Positions 25,620-34,360 are shown, numbered from the stretch's first letter. The stretch is DNA of 64,000 bases from Fontibacterium temperatum (GCA_964203055.1 CAXNKS010000001.1:434001-498000), one strand, 5' to 3'. A program made the numbers and translations. The notes: generated by a model from the sequence alone, not told the origin.

Positions 25620-27095
25620 ATGACATTTTCTTATTTAAGTCCGCTTTTTAATCCTAAATCATTAAGAATGTTGTTTCTTGGCTTTGCGGCTGGTCTACCT
25701 ATTCTTCTAATTTTTTCTACACTATCTGTTTGGTTGTTTAAGGCTGGAGTAAATAGAGCAACTATAACTTTATTTAGCTGGGTTGGTTTTGCATATTCTT
25801 TTAAATTTATTTGGACGCCTATAGTTGATAATTTAAAATTACCAATACTAGGCAAATTAGGGCACAGACGAAGTTGGCTGCTGTTGTCTCAATTAATGAT
25901 AATCCTCTCATTAATTTTTATTTCTTTTACAGATCCAAAAACTTCCCTGATATGCACAGCAATAGCAGCAATATTTATTGCATTCTCAAGTGCAACTCAG
26001 GATATCGTGCTAGATGCCTTTAGAATCGAGTCTGCCTCAAAAAATCTACAAGGGGCATTATCTTCAATGTATTTAACTGGTTACCGGATAGCGATGATTG
26101 TCGCCGGAGCTGGAAGCTTATGGATTGCATCATTCTTAGGAACAGAAATTTATAATCAAAAGGTATGGCAACAGGTTTATCAAATAATGGCATTGCTTAT
26201 GTTATTTGGAGTCCTGACAGTTTTCTATTCTTCTGAGCCAAAAATAAAAAGAAATATTGAAAAAAATTCTAATCAAAAAATTAAATTCTTTATTGCTTTT
26301 TTAGTTTCTCTGGCAGGATTTATTTTATGCTATTTATATTTTAAAGATTTATTTGATAGCAAAGACCCTATTATTAATTTTTTAAATGAATTTATTAAAA
26401 TTATTTTTTGCTTCTTAATATTTGCTTTAATTATATTTTTTTTAATCAAAATAAAATTTCTTAACAAAGAATCTGCAAAAAATGCTTATGCAAAACCTGT
26501 TTTAGATTTCCTAAATAGATACGGATCAAAAGCAACATCAATTCTACTTCTAATAGGTTTGTATAGAATTTCAGATGTAGTCTTGGGTGTAATGGCCAAT
26601 ATTTTTTACATAGAGAAAGGTTTTTCAATTGCAGAAATTGCTACCTATTCAAAATTCTTTGGAACTATAGCCACCATTGTTGGTGGCGTTATTGGAGGTC
26701 TTGCTTCAGTTCATTTAGGGGTAATGAGATCTTTGTTTATCGGAGCATTAATTTCAGCATTAAGTAACATATTATTTGCTTGGCTGGCGCTTGTTACTGC
26801 AGATGTTAAAATTTTAGCTTTTGTTATTACCGCCGACAATGTTGCGAGCGGTTTTGCGGGAGCTACTTTTATAGTCTATCTTTCGGCATTAACTTCAATA
26901 AAATTTACTGCAACACAATATGCTCTTTTTAGTTCAACAATGTTATTTTTGCCTAAACTAATTGCTGGTTACGCAGGAGGTTTTGTAAACTTATTTGGCT
27001 ATCCAACATTCTTCATATTCACTGCTATCATTGGAGTTCCAGTTCTGTTGCTAATTATGTGGATAAACAAAACTATTAAAATTAATAAAAAATGA
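25620..27095 (+). CDS. AmpG-like MFS permease
   Basis: Major-facilitator protein of 491 residues with about 12 membrane segments. AmpG-family traits are the N-terminal GFAAGLPILLIFSTLSVWL, FTFSWVG-like loop and HRRSWLLLSQ, followed by SATQDIVLDAFRIE. AmpG imports anhydromuropeptides released from peptidoglycan for recycling. An acetyl-CoA-transporter-like role is a possible alternative in this subfamily. Its stop overlaps the next ORF (ATGA). Confidence 0.85.
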   Translation: MTFSYLSPLFNPKSLRMLFLGFAAGLPILLIFSTLSVWLFKAGVNRATITLFSWVGFAYSFKFIWTPIVDNLKLPILGKLGHRRSWLLLSQLMIILSLIFISFTDPKTSLICTAIAAIFIAFSSATQDIVLDAFRIESASKNLQGALSSMYLTGYRIAMIVAGAGSLWIASFLGTEIYNQKVWQQVYQIMALLMLFGVLTVFYSSEPKIKRNIEKNSNQKIKFFIAFLVSLAGFILCYLYFKDLFDSKDPIINFLNEFIKIIFCFLIFALIIFFLIKIKFLNKESAKNAYAKPVLDFLNRYGSKATSILLLIGLYRISDVVLGVMANIFYIEKGFSIAEIATYSKFFGTIATIVGGVIGGLASVHLGVMRSLFIGALISALSNILFAWLALVTADVKILAFVITADNVASGFAGATFIVYLSALTSIKFTATQYALFSSTMLFLPKLIAGYAGGFVNLFGYPTFFIFTAIIGVPVLLLIMWINKTIKINKK

Positions 27096-27484
27096 TTTAC
27101 AGAAATAACATTGGGGCATATATCTCGCTTGTGAAAAAAATATTATTATCTGCCATTTTAACTATATTAATCTGCAACACCGTTTCTGCTCAAAATTCTC
27201 CTTTTCCATTAAAGAGACAAGATTATTTAGATGCAAATAAAAAAGAATTAGAAAAAATATTTAGCAGCATAGATAAAGATGGTGATGGAAAAATTACAAA
27301 AGATGAATTTTACGCAAACCCTTTAAAGGACGCCGCAGCAAGATTTGATAATACCGATACAAGCAAAGATGGCGTTGTTACGCTGGAAGAAGAAAATGCT
27401 GCAATCGCTAAATTAAAAAAATTAGAAGCTGACGCTAAAAAGAAACAAGCTGAACAAAAAAAAGATCCAGCTCCTAAAAAATAA
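27092..27484 (+). CDS. Secreted EF-hand domain protein
   Basis: Small exported calcium-binding protein. EF-hand loop 1 is DKDGDGKITKDE at residues 61-72 of the longest reading. A second loop, DTSKDGVVTLEE, lies at 89-100. The C-terminus is Lys/Ala-rich. ATG at 27092 overlaps the permease stop, but a GTG at 27131 would give a canonical signal peptide (MKKILLSAILTILICNTVSA, cleaved near VSA). I think GTG is at least as likely. No specific partner is known. Confidence 0.8.
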   Translation: MIYRNNIGAYISLVKKILLSAILTILICNTVSAQNSPFPLKRQDYLDANKKELEKIFSSIDKDGDGKITKDEFYANPLKDAAARFDNTDTSKDGVVTLEEENAAIAKLKKLEADAKKKQAEQKKDPAPKK

Positions 27485-27499
27485 TTTAATCTAAAAAAT

Positions 27500-27523
27500 A
27501 TATTTTCGTTATAACGAAAATAT
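27500..27523 (+). terminator. Perfect 24-base palindrome after the EF-hand gene
   Basis: ATATTTTCGTTA followed directly by its exact complement. It can fold as a hairpin between the EF-hand gene and the NlpC gene, 16 bases after the stop codon. There is no clean T-run, so terminator or operator are both possible. The terminator reading is favoured by position. Confidence 0.5.
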
Positions 27524-27553
27524 CTGTTATTATTCTAAAGGATCTATAAGAAT

Positions 27554-28303
27554 ATGTTGCTTACGGTCAAAAGCCCCATCGCGAATATTTACAAAAAAAA
27601 TAATAATAAATCTGAGATTGTTACCCAAATTCTTTTAGGAGAAAACTTTATTACTCAAAGTAAATTTGGAAAGTTTTATAAAGGATATAAAGCTTACGAT
27701 AAATATAAAGGTTTCATTGATGCGAAAGATTTGCATTTAGATAAAAGAAAAAAAACATACAAGATTATTTCTAAAGACTGCAACCTATATAAAAAGCCAA
27801 CTAACAAACATAAAACAAATAAAAAATTATTTTTTAATTCTAAAATATCTATTTTAGATAATAAAAATAATTTTATTCAAACAACTGTTGGATGGATTTT
27901 AAAAAGAAATGCTAAACCTATAAATTTTAAAACGAAACATTTTCTTGATAATGTTAGATTATATCTTAATACAAAATATCTATGGGGAGGCAACAGTCCT
28001 AAAGGGATAGATTGTTCTGCCTTAGTTCAAGAATTATTAAAATTTAATAACATATATTGTCCGCGAGACTCTAAGGATCAAAAAAAGTTTTTTAAAAAAG
28101 AAATTACTACCAAAAATATTAAAAAGGGAGATTTGTTATTTTGGAAAGGTCATGTTGCAATTGCGCTAAATAATAAAAAATTAGTACATGCTTTTGGTGC
28201 TAGAAAAAAAGTAGTTATGATGGGAATAAAAGAAACTATTAAAAAAATATATTCAAAATCTAAATTGCCACTATTGTGTGTTAAGCGTATTAAAAAATTA
28301 TAA
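27554..28303 (+). CDS. NlpC/P60-family cell-wall peptidase
   Basis: Predicted cysteine peptidase acting on peptidoglycan peptides, 249 residues. Two SH3-like repeats occupy about 1-120. The NlpC/P60 domain has YLWGGNSPKGIDCSALVQ (catalytic Cys154), GHVAIAL (catalytic His) and KLVHAFGA. No signal peptide is visible, so it may act on recycled muropeptides in the cytoplasm. That fits an AmpG-like importer upstream. Two-SH3 plus NlpC organisation resembles dipeptidyl-peptidase VI. Confidence 0.85.
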   Translation: MLLTVKSPIANIYKKNNNKSEIVTQILLGENFITQSKFGKFYKGYKAYDKYKGFIDAKDLHLDKRKKTYKIISKDCNLYKKPTNKHKTNKKLFFNSKISILDNKNNFIQTTVGWILKRNAKPINFKTKHFLDNVRLYLNTKYLWGGNSPKGIDCSALVQELLKFNNIYCPRDSKDQKKFFKKEITTKNIKKGDLLFWKGHVAIALNNKKLVHAFGARKKVVMMGIKETIKKIYSKSKLPLLCVKRIKKL

Positions 28304-28330
28304 TTAAAAATATTTGCAAAAATGAGAACA

Positions 28331-28406
28331 TTTTTTCGAGTGATTCGGTCATATTTTATGCCTGCTTTGTTCTTGGCTTATAACAACAGGTAGTATCTCG
28401 AAAAAA
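28331..28406 (+). ncRNA. Putative structured RNA or 5' leader of the RNA helicase
   Basis: A 10-bp closing stem (TTTTTTCGAG at 28331-28340 with CTCGAAAAAA at 28397-28406) encloses two smaller elements. One is a short TGA/TCA hairpin (28341-28351). The other is a 30-base hairpin whose CCTG...TTGTT arm pairs with AACAACAGG (28361-28390). The element ends 14 bases before the helicase start. No known riboswitch or RNA family is recognised. Either an mRNA leader or a separate small RNA is possible. Confidence 0.45.
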
Positions 28407-28420
28407 ATTTAATACTAAAA

Positions 28421-30922
28421 ATGTCTTTATTAGAAAAAAATATTATTGCTGTTCTTGGTCCTACAAATACCGGCAAAACTCATTTTGCAATTGAAAGAAT
28501 GCTTCAGTTTGGTTCTGGAATTATTGGACTACCACTTCGTTTACTTGCAAGGGAAGTTTATGAAAAATGTATTCAAAAAGTTGGTGTTGAGAAAGTTGCT
28601 TTAATAACTGGAGAAGAAAAAATTATTCCTCCTTATGCAGATTATTTTTTATGTACGGTAGAGTCTATGCCTCTCGATATTAATGCTGAATTTGTGGCAA
28701 TAGATGAAATTCAAATGTGTGCTGATCCTGAAAGAGGTCATATCTTTACTGACCGTTTATTAAATATGCGAGGAGATAAATTAACAATGTTTCTCGGCTC
28801 AAACATTATGCAAAATATAATACAAAAATTTGTTCCAGAGGTTGAATTTATATTTAAGGAAAGATTTTCTAAATTATCTTATTCTGGTCATAAAAAAATA
28901 TCTAGGCTTCCTGGTCGAACAGCGATTATCGCTTTTTCTGTTGACGAAGTTTATGCGCTTGCAGAATTTGTTAGACGACAAAGAGGTGGAGCGGCAATTG
29001 TTATGGGGTCTTTAAGTCCCAAGACAAGAAATGCTCAAGTTGAATTATATCAATCTGGTGATGTTGATTTTCTTGTTGCAACAGATGCAATTGGAATGGG
29101 AATTAATATGGATATTGATAACATCAGCTTTAGTAATCTTAATAAGTTTGATGGAAGGCGTAATAGACATCTACGTCTAACGGAAATAGGGCAGATCGCT
29201 GGACGTGCTGGCAGATACATGAATGATGGAACTTTTGGTATTACGGGGAAATGTGACGAATTAAGTCCTGAACAAATAGACAAATTAGAAAATCATAAGT
29301 TTGATAGTGTTATAAATATTTACTGGAGAAATTCTAATTTAGATTTTTCTAATATAGAAAGTCTTTTGAATAGCCTTGATCAAAAACCTTATGATCACAG
29401 TCTTTTAAGAAATAAAGACCTACTAGATGAAAATGTATTAAAAACTTTAATAGTAAAAAATAATCAAATTAAAACTGATTACAAAAATAACAATCTCTCT
29501 ACTTTATGGGAGTGCTGTCAAATACCAGATTTTACAAAGAGTTCTTATAACGAGCACATTGATATTGTTAGAAAAGTCTTTGAATTCTTAGTTTCTGATA
29601 AGGGAAAAATACCTAATGAATGGATGCGAGCACAATTAAGTGGTCTGGATAATGAATCTGGAAATATTGATACGATTGCAAATAGAATCTCACATGTAAG
29701 AACTTGGGCTTATGTTTCATATAAAAAAAATTGGGTTGAAAATAGTGATTATTGGATAGCTAAAACAAAAGATATTGAAGATAAACTTTCTGCAAAATTA
29801 CATGAAGAGTTGTCAAAAAGTTTTATTGATAGAAGAATAAGCATTCTCTCTAAACACTTAAAGCAAGATGCAAAATTAGAAACTAAAATTTCAGAAAAAG
29901 ATGAAGTAATCATTGATAAACAATTTATTGGTACTATTAAGGGTTTGAGACTTAATTTGGATTTTTCAAGCACAGCTCTACAAACAGATATCAAATCTAT
30001 AAAAAAAGCTGCTCGCCAAGGAGTTATCGAAGAATTAAAAAAAAGAATTAACAATATTATTAAAGAAAATCTTGAGACTGCAGCTCTTCAACTAAAAGAG
30101 GATTTTAAAATATTCTGGAAAGAAAACCCTATTGCAGCAATTATCCCAGGAAAAGATTATTTAAATCCAAAAATAAGACTACTAATTGATGACTCATTAG
30201 ATGTAGATGAACAAACTGAATTAAGAAATTATTTAGAAAAGTGGATTGATAAAGAGAAAAATCTTCATCTTAATGATTTAATAAAAACTTCAAGAATCAA
30301 TTTAGAAAATAGCTATGCTCGGGCTTTGTGTTTCAGATTATTTGAAAACCATGGAGTATTAAAAAGATTAGATGCCGAAGATTTATTAAAAAACTTAGAT
30401 AAAGAACAAAGAGCTAATATTAAAAAAATCGGAATTAAAATTGGAAGATATCACATCTACCAGCCTCTTATGATTAAGCCTAAAGCTGTAAACTTAAAAA
30501 TAATTCTTTGGAATTGTTTTAATAATAAAACTCAAAGAGAAAAGTGTCCAACTTTTGGATTAAATTTTTTAAAGAATTTTGAAACAAAAAATAAAGAATT
30601 TTTATTAATATGTGGGTTTGAAACTTTTGAAAACTATATAGTCAGAGTTGATATGTTAGAAAAACTCTTTATAAAAATCTTAGGTTCAACAAATAACAAT
30701 CAATTCTCTATATCTTCTGAAATGCTCAATCTTTTAGGGTGTGGTAAAGAAGATTTTGAAAAATTACTAAAGTTAATGAATTATAAAAAAATAGATAAAG
30801 ACAAAGATATATTTAGCTATGATTTCAAACACAAAGATAAGAAAAAAATTAAAAGAGATAATGTTAAAAAAATTATTAACAACCCTTTTGCTTCTCTAAA
30901 AAATTTTCCTTTAAATAATTAA
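28421..30922 (+). CDS. SUV3-like DExH-box RNA helicase
   Basis: ATP-dependent RNA helicase of 833 residues, related to mitochondrial SUV3 of the RNA degradosome and common in alphaproteobacteria. Walker A is LGPTNTGKTHFAIERM (residues 12-27), motif II DEIQMC, and the C-terminal helicase core has ATDAIGMGINMDI and QIAGRAGRYM. The long, Lys-rich C-terminal half is poorly conserved. It probably unwinds structured RNA for turnover. The conserved downstream order ferredoxin-CarD is seen here. I found no small S4 RNA-binding protein gene, which often lies between them. Confidence 0.9.
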   Translation: MSLLEKNIIAVLGPTNTGKTHFAIERMLQFGSGIIGLPLRLLAREVYEKCIQKVGVEKVALITGEEKIIPPYADYFLCTVESMPLDINAEFVAIDEIQMCADPERGHIFTDRLLNMRGDKLTMFLGSNIMQNIIQKFVPEVEFIFKERFSKLSYSGHKKISRLPGRTAIIAFSVDEVYALAEFVRRQRGGAAIVMGSLSPKTRNAQVELYQSGDVDFLVATDAIGMGINMDIDNISFSNLNKFDGRRNRHLRLTEIGQIAGRAGRYMNDGTFGITGKCDELSPEQIDKLENHKFDSVINIYWRNSNLDFSNIESLLNSLDQKPYDHSLLRNKDLLDENVLKTLIVKNNQIKTDYKNNNLSTLWECCQIPDFTKSSYNEHIDIVRKVFEFLVSDKGKIPNEWMRAQLSGLDNESGNIDTIANRISHVRTWAYVSYKKNWVENSDYWIAKTKDIEDKLSAKLHEELSKSFIDRRISILSKHLKQDAKLETKISEKDEVIIDKQFIGTIKGLRLNLDFSSTALQTDIKSIKKAARQGVIEELKKRINNIIKENLETAALQLKEDFKIFWKENPIAAIIPGKDYLNPKIRLLIDDSLDVDEQTELRNYLEKWIDKEKNLHLNDLIKTSRINLENSYARALCFRLFENHGVLKRLDAEDLLKNLDKEQRANIKKIGIKIGRYHIYQPLMIKPKAVNLKIILWNCFNNKTQREKCPTFGLNFLKNFETKNKEFLLICGFETFENYIVRVDMLEKLFIKILGSTNNNQFSISSEMLNLLGCGKEDFEKLLKLMNYKKIDKDKDIFSYDFKHKDKKKIKRDNVKKIINNPFASLKNFPLNN

Positions 30923-30990
30923 ATAATGCTCTGTATTTTTAAGGATAATAATATTATTATTAAAAATAATTTATTCTTATAGAATCATAA

Positions 30991-31332
30991 ATGACATACG
31001 TAGTGAATGACAATTGTGTTAAATGCAAACTAACTGATTGCGTTGAAGTTTGTCCTGTAGATTGTTTTTATGAGGGCGAGAATATGTTGGTTATTAATCC
31101 AGATGAATGCATTGATTGTGGTGTTTGTGAGCCAGAATGTCCTATCAACGCCATCGAGCCCGACACAAATAAAAATACTGAAAAGTTAGTAGTGCTAAAT
31201 AAAGAGATGTCTGCAAAATGGCCTAATATTAATAAAAAAAAAGATCCACTTCCTGATGCGGATAAATTTAAAAATATACCTAACAAGCTTGAAAAGTACT
31301 TTAGTGATAAACCTGGCTCAGGTAACAAATAA
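30991..31332 (+). CDS. fdxA: Seven-iron ferredoxin FdxA
   Basis: Small electron carrier of 113 residues. The N-terminal half has two cluster motifs: CVKCKLTDCVEVCPVDCF and CIDCGVCEPECPINAI. These match the [3Fe-4S]/[4Fe-4S] FdxA type. The C-terminal half is the usual extension. It is located between the SUV3-like helicase and carD, a conserved alphaproteobacterial order. An AT-rich palindromic stretch lies in the gap before it. Confidence 0.95.
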   Translation: MTYVVNDNCVKCKLTDCVEVCPVDCFYEGENMLVINPDECIDCGVCEPECPINAIEPDTNKNTEKLVVLNKEMSAKWPNINKKKDPLPDADKFKNIPNKLEKYFSDKPGSGNK

Positions 31333-31376
31333 TCTTGTAAGCTTGTATTAACTAATCGTATGCTATATTAAGCGCC

Positions 31377-32180
31377 ATGGAATTTCTAAAAAAAATCATG
31401 AAGAATAAAAAATCATCAGATAAGAAAAAAGAATCAATTATTAAAAAAAAGAAAAAAATTAAATTAGAAAAAAAACCAATAATAAAAGAAGTTCCTAAAA
31501 AAGAAAAACCTCCGGTAGAGATTAAACCTAAAGGAAAACGTGGAAGACCTAGAAATCCTGAATTAAAAAAAACTGCACAACAACCTGCTTCACAACAAAA
31601 ACCTCTAACAACATCTCAAAGTTCTGCAGCTGAAATTGTAATTACAAAAGTTGCAAAACAAGAATCTGATAAAAAAATTTATAAAGTTAAAGATAACGTT
31701 ATTTATCCAAAACACGGGGTTGGTCAAATTGTTGCAATTGAGAACAGTGTGATTGCTGACATTGAAATGACTTATTATAAAATTCAGATAACTAAAGATA
31801 AATTAATTTTAACAATTCCTGTTAACCAACAGGGAAACTTGAGACCTATATCAAGCGTAAACCAAATTAATAAAGCAATCTCTATCTTAAAAGGAAAACC
31901 AAAAATTAGGAGAACTATGTGGAGCAGAAGAGCTCAAGAATATGATCAAAAAATTAACTCTGGTGAAATTTATCAAATTGCAGAGGTGGTAAGAGATTTA
32001 AATAAAAATAGCGAAATTCCAGTTGATCAATCTTACAGTGAAAGACAATTATTCGAAAAAGCTTATGACCGTTTATTAGGAGAGGTGGCGATTGGAATGC
32101 AACTTACTAATGAGGATGCTAAAAAGAAATTAGATAAAGCTCTTGGTAAAAAAGAGGCCGTAACTGCAGAACCTATATAA
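31377..32180 (+). CDS. carD: CarD-family transcription regulator with an N-terminal AT-hook
   Basis: CarD proteins bind the RNA polymerase beta subunit and stabilise open promoters. The CarD domain starts near residue 100 (YKVKDNVIYPKHGVGQIVAIE) and runs to the C-terminal helices (KPKIRRTMWSRRAQEYDQKI, AYDRLLGEVAIGMQL). At 267 residues it is roughly 100 longer than common CarD proteins. The extra N-terminus is Lys-rich and disordered, with an AT-hook core RGRPR at residues 55-59. A strong terminator follows. Confidence 0.93.
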   Translation: MEFLKKIMKNKKSSDKKKESIIKKKKKIKLEKKPIIKEVPKKEKPPVEIKPKGKRGRPRNPELKKTAQQPASQQKPLTTSQSSAAEIVITKVAKQESDKKIYKVKDNVIYPKHGVGQIVAIENSVIADIEMTYYKIQITKDKLILTIPVNQQGNLRPISSVNQINKAISILKGKPKIRRTMWSRRAQEYDQKINSGEIYQIAEVVRDLNKNSEIPVDQSYSERQLFEKAYDRLLGEVAIGMQLTNEDAKKKLDKALGKKEAVTAEPI

Positions 32181-32182
32181 AA

Positions 32183-32217
32183 AAAACGCCCTTCAAAAAA
32201 TTTTGAAGAGCGTTTTT
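32183..32217. terminator. Bidirectional terminator between carD and a small basic gene
   Basis: Inverted repeat AAAACG..CTTCAAAA / TTTTGAAG..CGTTTT with a short AT loop, followed by a T-run on the plus strand and a matching one on the minus strand. It sits exactly between two convergent genes. Confidence 0.85.
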
Positions 32218-32233
32218 CTTGAAAACTAAAAAA

Positions 32234-32329
32234 CTATCTTCTTCTTTTTTTTGCTTTCTTAGCTGGTTTTCTTCTAGAAGCTTTTCTTTTCTTAGAAGTT
32301 TTTTTAGCTGCTTTTCTTCTTTTAGCCAT
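32234..32329 (-). CDS. Tiny very basic (Lys/Arg/Ala) protein
   Basis: A 31-residue ORF, MAKRRKAAKKTSKKRKASRR followed by KPAKKAKKRRR, so almost entirely Lys, Arg, Ala and Ser. The start is supported by a strong Shine-Dalgarno GGGAG at 32340-32336, unusual for this window, and by a shared terminator at its end. The composition resembles histone H1 tails or tiny nucleoid or ribosome-associated proteins. No precise function is known. A palindrome (32354-32374) lies in its promoter region. Confidence 0.75.
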   Translation of the reverse strand: MAKRRKAAKKTSKKRKASRRKPAKKAKKRRR

Positions 32330-32353
32330 TTTTTTCTCCCTTTACGTTAATTG

Positions 32354-32374
32354 TCACTTAAATAATTTAAGTGA
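32354..32374. repeat. 21-base palindrome upstream of the tiny basic gene
   Basis: TCACTTAAAT-A-ATTTAAGTGA: 10-bp perfect arms around a single central base, 25 bases upstream of the ATG at 32329. The position would suit an operator in the promoter or 5' region of that gene. A hairpin is also possible. Confidence 0.5.
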
Positions 32375-32443
32375 TTCGCATTTACAAATACTTAAAAACA
32401 TATCGTTTACTAAGTCAAATTGTTATTTGTGGATAAAATTTTT

Positions 32444-32477
32444 AAAATTGAATCAATTTTTTTTTTGATTCAATTTT
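32444..32477. terminator. Terminator-like hairpin with no known upstream gene
   Basis: A 13-bp stem (AAAATTGAATCAA with TTGATTCAATTTT) has an eight-T loop. It lies in a 212-base gap between the tiny basic gene and tRNA-Arg, where no protein gene points into it. It may end an unannotated small transcript or act as an inverted repeat. Confidence 0.4.
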
Positions 32478-32541
32478 TATTGGTTTGCAGTAGTTTTTAA
32501 TATTTTTTTAAGATTAAATTTTGTTTATATTTCACTTAATT

Positions 32542-32618
32542 GCACTCGTAGCTCAGCTGGATAGAGTACAAGTTTCCTAAACTTGGTGTCAGAAGTTCGA
32601 ATCTTCTCGAGTGCACCA
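32542..32618 (+). tRNA. tRNA-Arg (anticodon CCT)
   Basis: Plus-strand cloverleaf with acceptor GCACTCG/CGAGTGC, discriminator A and encoded CCA. The D arm has AGCTCAGCTGGATAGAGT, and the anticodon stem CAAGT/ACTTG holds loop TTCCTAA, giving anticodon CCT, which reads AGG. The T arm has AGTTCGAAT. Confidence 0.95.
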
Positions 32619-32620
32619 AA

Positions 32621-34360
32621 TTAAAAATAAAGCTTTTCTAATTGATCTCCAAAAACTTTTTTTACTTGATGTCTTCTTATTTTCATTGTTGGAGTTAACA
32701 TTTCATTCTCAATAGTAAATGGACTATCAATAATTATAAATTTTTTAATTTTTTCAATAACACTTAGTTCATTATTAATTTTATCAAAAATAGATTGTAT
32801 TTTATTTTTTCTATCTTCAAGCTCTTTTTCAACGACAATTAGAGCAACTAAATAATTCTTTTTATCTCCATAAATGTAGCTTTGAATAATTTCAGGGTAA
32901 TTTGCTAATAAATTTTCTAATTTACTTGGAGCAATGTTATCTCCGCCAGCATTTACAATAATATCTTTTTTTCTATCAGTAATTTTTAAATATCCTTCTT
33001 GATCAATTTCTCCTATGTCCCCTGTATATAACCAATTATCTATTAAGATTTTTTCTGTCTCACTTTTATTATTCCAATATCCAAGCATAATATTTTCTCC
33101 TTTAACTAAAATCTCTCCATCTGTTGCTATTTTGACCTCAACATCTTTAAAAATTTTTCCAACAGTATCTATTTTAATTTTATCAATTGAATTACAGCTT
33201 ACGACTGGCGAAGCCTCTGTTAATCCATAACCTTGCAGGGTTGGTAGCCCTAAAGAATTTAAAAATATCCCAACATTATAATCCAGAGGCCCCCCTCCAG
33301 ATATAAACGCTTTTATTTTCCCACCAAATTGATTCTTAATTTTTTTTCTAACAACTATATCTAATATAAAGTTAATAAATTTTTCAAAAATAGTCATTTT
33401 TTTAAATAATATTTTTTTCTCGCCTAATTCTAGTGTTTTGTTAAAAATTATTTTTTTAAAACTACTTTGATTTTGTAAATTAATTTTAATTTTATTAACA
33501 AGATTTGTATAAAATCTAGGCACTGCAGTCATGATAGTTGGTCTTGCAATCTTTAAATTGGTTAATAATTTATCTAAGCTTTCCGAATAGAATATTTTTG
33601 CTCCTAGGCTTAATTGAACAAATTGAACTGTATGTTCGTAAGAGTGGGATAATGGCAACCAAGTAAGAAAGGTATTTTGTTTTTTTTTAATAAAATATAA
33701 AAATTCTAAAGCACCTTCGCAATTTTTTAATATACCACCATGAGATAACACAACTCCTTTTGGTGTTCCTTGCGTACCAGAAGTATAAATAATACAAGCA
33801 GGATCTTTTCTTGTTAAACTTTTATTAATCCCCCTAAAAAATATTTTTGTTTCCTCAATATCAATTTTTTTTTCTAAAACAGTAGAAAAATTAATTACAT
33901 TATCTGCAACACTTTCGTTAGCCTGATTTAAAAGAATTATAAAATTAAAATTGTAGTTAATTTTTTTTGCTGCCAATAAAATATTCTTTAATAGCTGAGG
34001 GGTTGAGACAATTAACCCTGAAGGCTTGCAGTCATTAATTGTAAATGCGAAATCATTTACTGTGTATGTTGTATAATTTGGAACTGTAATGGCTGAATTT
34101 AACAATATTGCAAGGTCTGCAATTAACCATTCTGGTCTATTCTCTGATACTAGCAATACTCTGTCGCCTTTTGAGATATTTTTTTCATTTAAGAATTTTG
34201 CAAGTTTTAAAACATTATTTTTAGTATCTGTCCAAGTGTATGTCTGAAATTTTTTTAAATTTAAATTATTAAAGAATAAATGATCTTCTTTTTGATATTT
34301 TTCACATTGTAAAAAAAATATTTCATTTAAACTATTAAAAGATGAAATTTGCATGACCAT
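32621..34360 (-). CDS. Long-chain acyl-CoA synthetase (AMP-forming)
   Basis: ANL-superfamily ligase of 579 residues, predicted to activate fatty acids as acyl-CoA at the membrane. The AMP-binding motif is YTSGTQGTPKGVVLSHGG near residue 190. Other motifs are GYGLTEASPVVS near 370, YTGDIGEIDQEGYLKITDRKKD near 445 and the final lysine region PTMKIRRHQV. It is closest to the FadD15/FAA1 branch. It ends 3 bases from the opposing tRNA-Arg and has no operon partner. Confidence 0.92.
   Translation of the reverse strand: MVMQISSFNSLNEIFFLQCEKYQKEDHLFFNNLNLKKFQTYTWTDTKNNVLKLAKFLNEKNISKGDRVLLVSENRPEWLIADLAILLNSAITVPNYTTYTVNDFAFTINDCKPSGLIVSTPQLLKNILLAAKKINYNFNFIILLNQANESVADNVINFSTVLEKKIDIEETKIFFRGINKSLTRKDPACIIYTSGTQGTPKGVVLSHGGILKNCEGALEFLYFIKKKQNTFLTWLPLSHSYEHTVQFVQLSLGAKIFYSESLDKLLTNLKIARPTIMTAVPRFYTNLVNKIKINLQNQSSFKKIIFNKTLELGEKKILFKKMTIFEKFINFILDIVVRKKIKNQFGGKIKAFISGGGPLDYNVGIFLNSLGLPTLQGYGLTEASPVVSCNSIDKIKIDTVGKIFKDVEVKIATDGEILVKGENIMLGYWNNKSETEKILIDNWLYTGDIGEIDQEGYLKITDRKKDIIVNAGGDNIAPSKLENLLANYPEIIQSYIYGDKKNYLVALIVVEKELEDRKNKIQSIFDKINNELSVIEKIKKFIIIDSPFTIENEMLTPTMKIRRHQVKKVFGDQLEKLYF

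Noticed and set aside
28321..28375. Possible LexA (SOS) box around GAACA and TGTTC upstream of the helicase
   Set aside because: The alphaproteobacterial box needs two directly repeated GTTC units at fixed spacing, and only one is present. The bases are better explained by the hairpin.
30930..30975. AT-only palindromic stretch before fdxA
   Set aside because: Alternating A/T blocks of this kind arise easily in such AT-rich DNA, so a terminator cannot be distinguished from chance.
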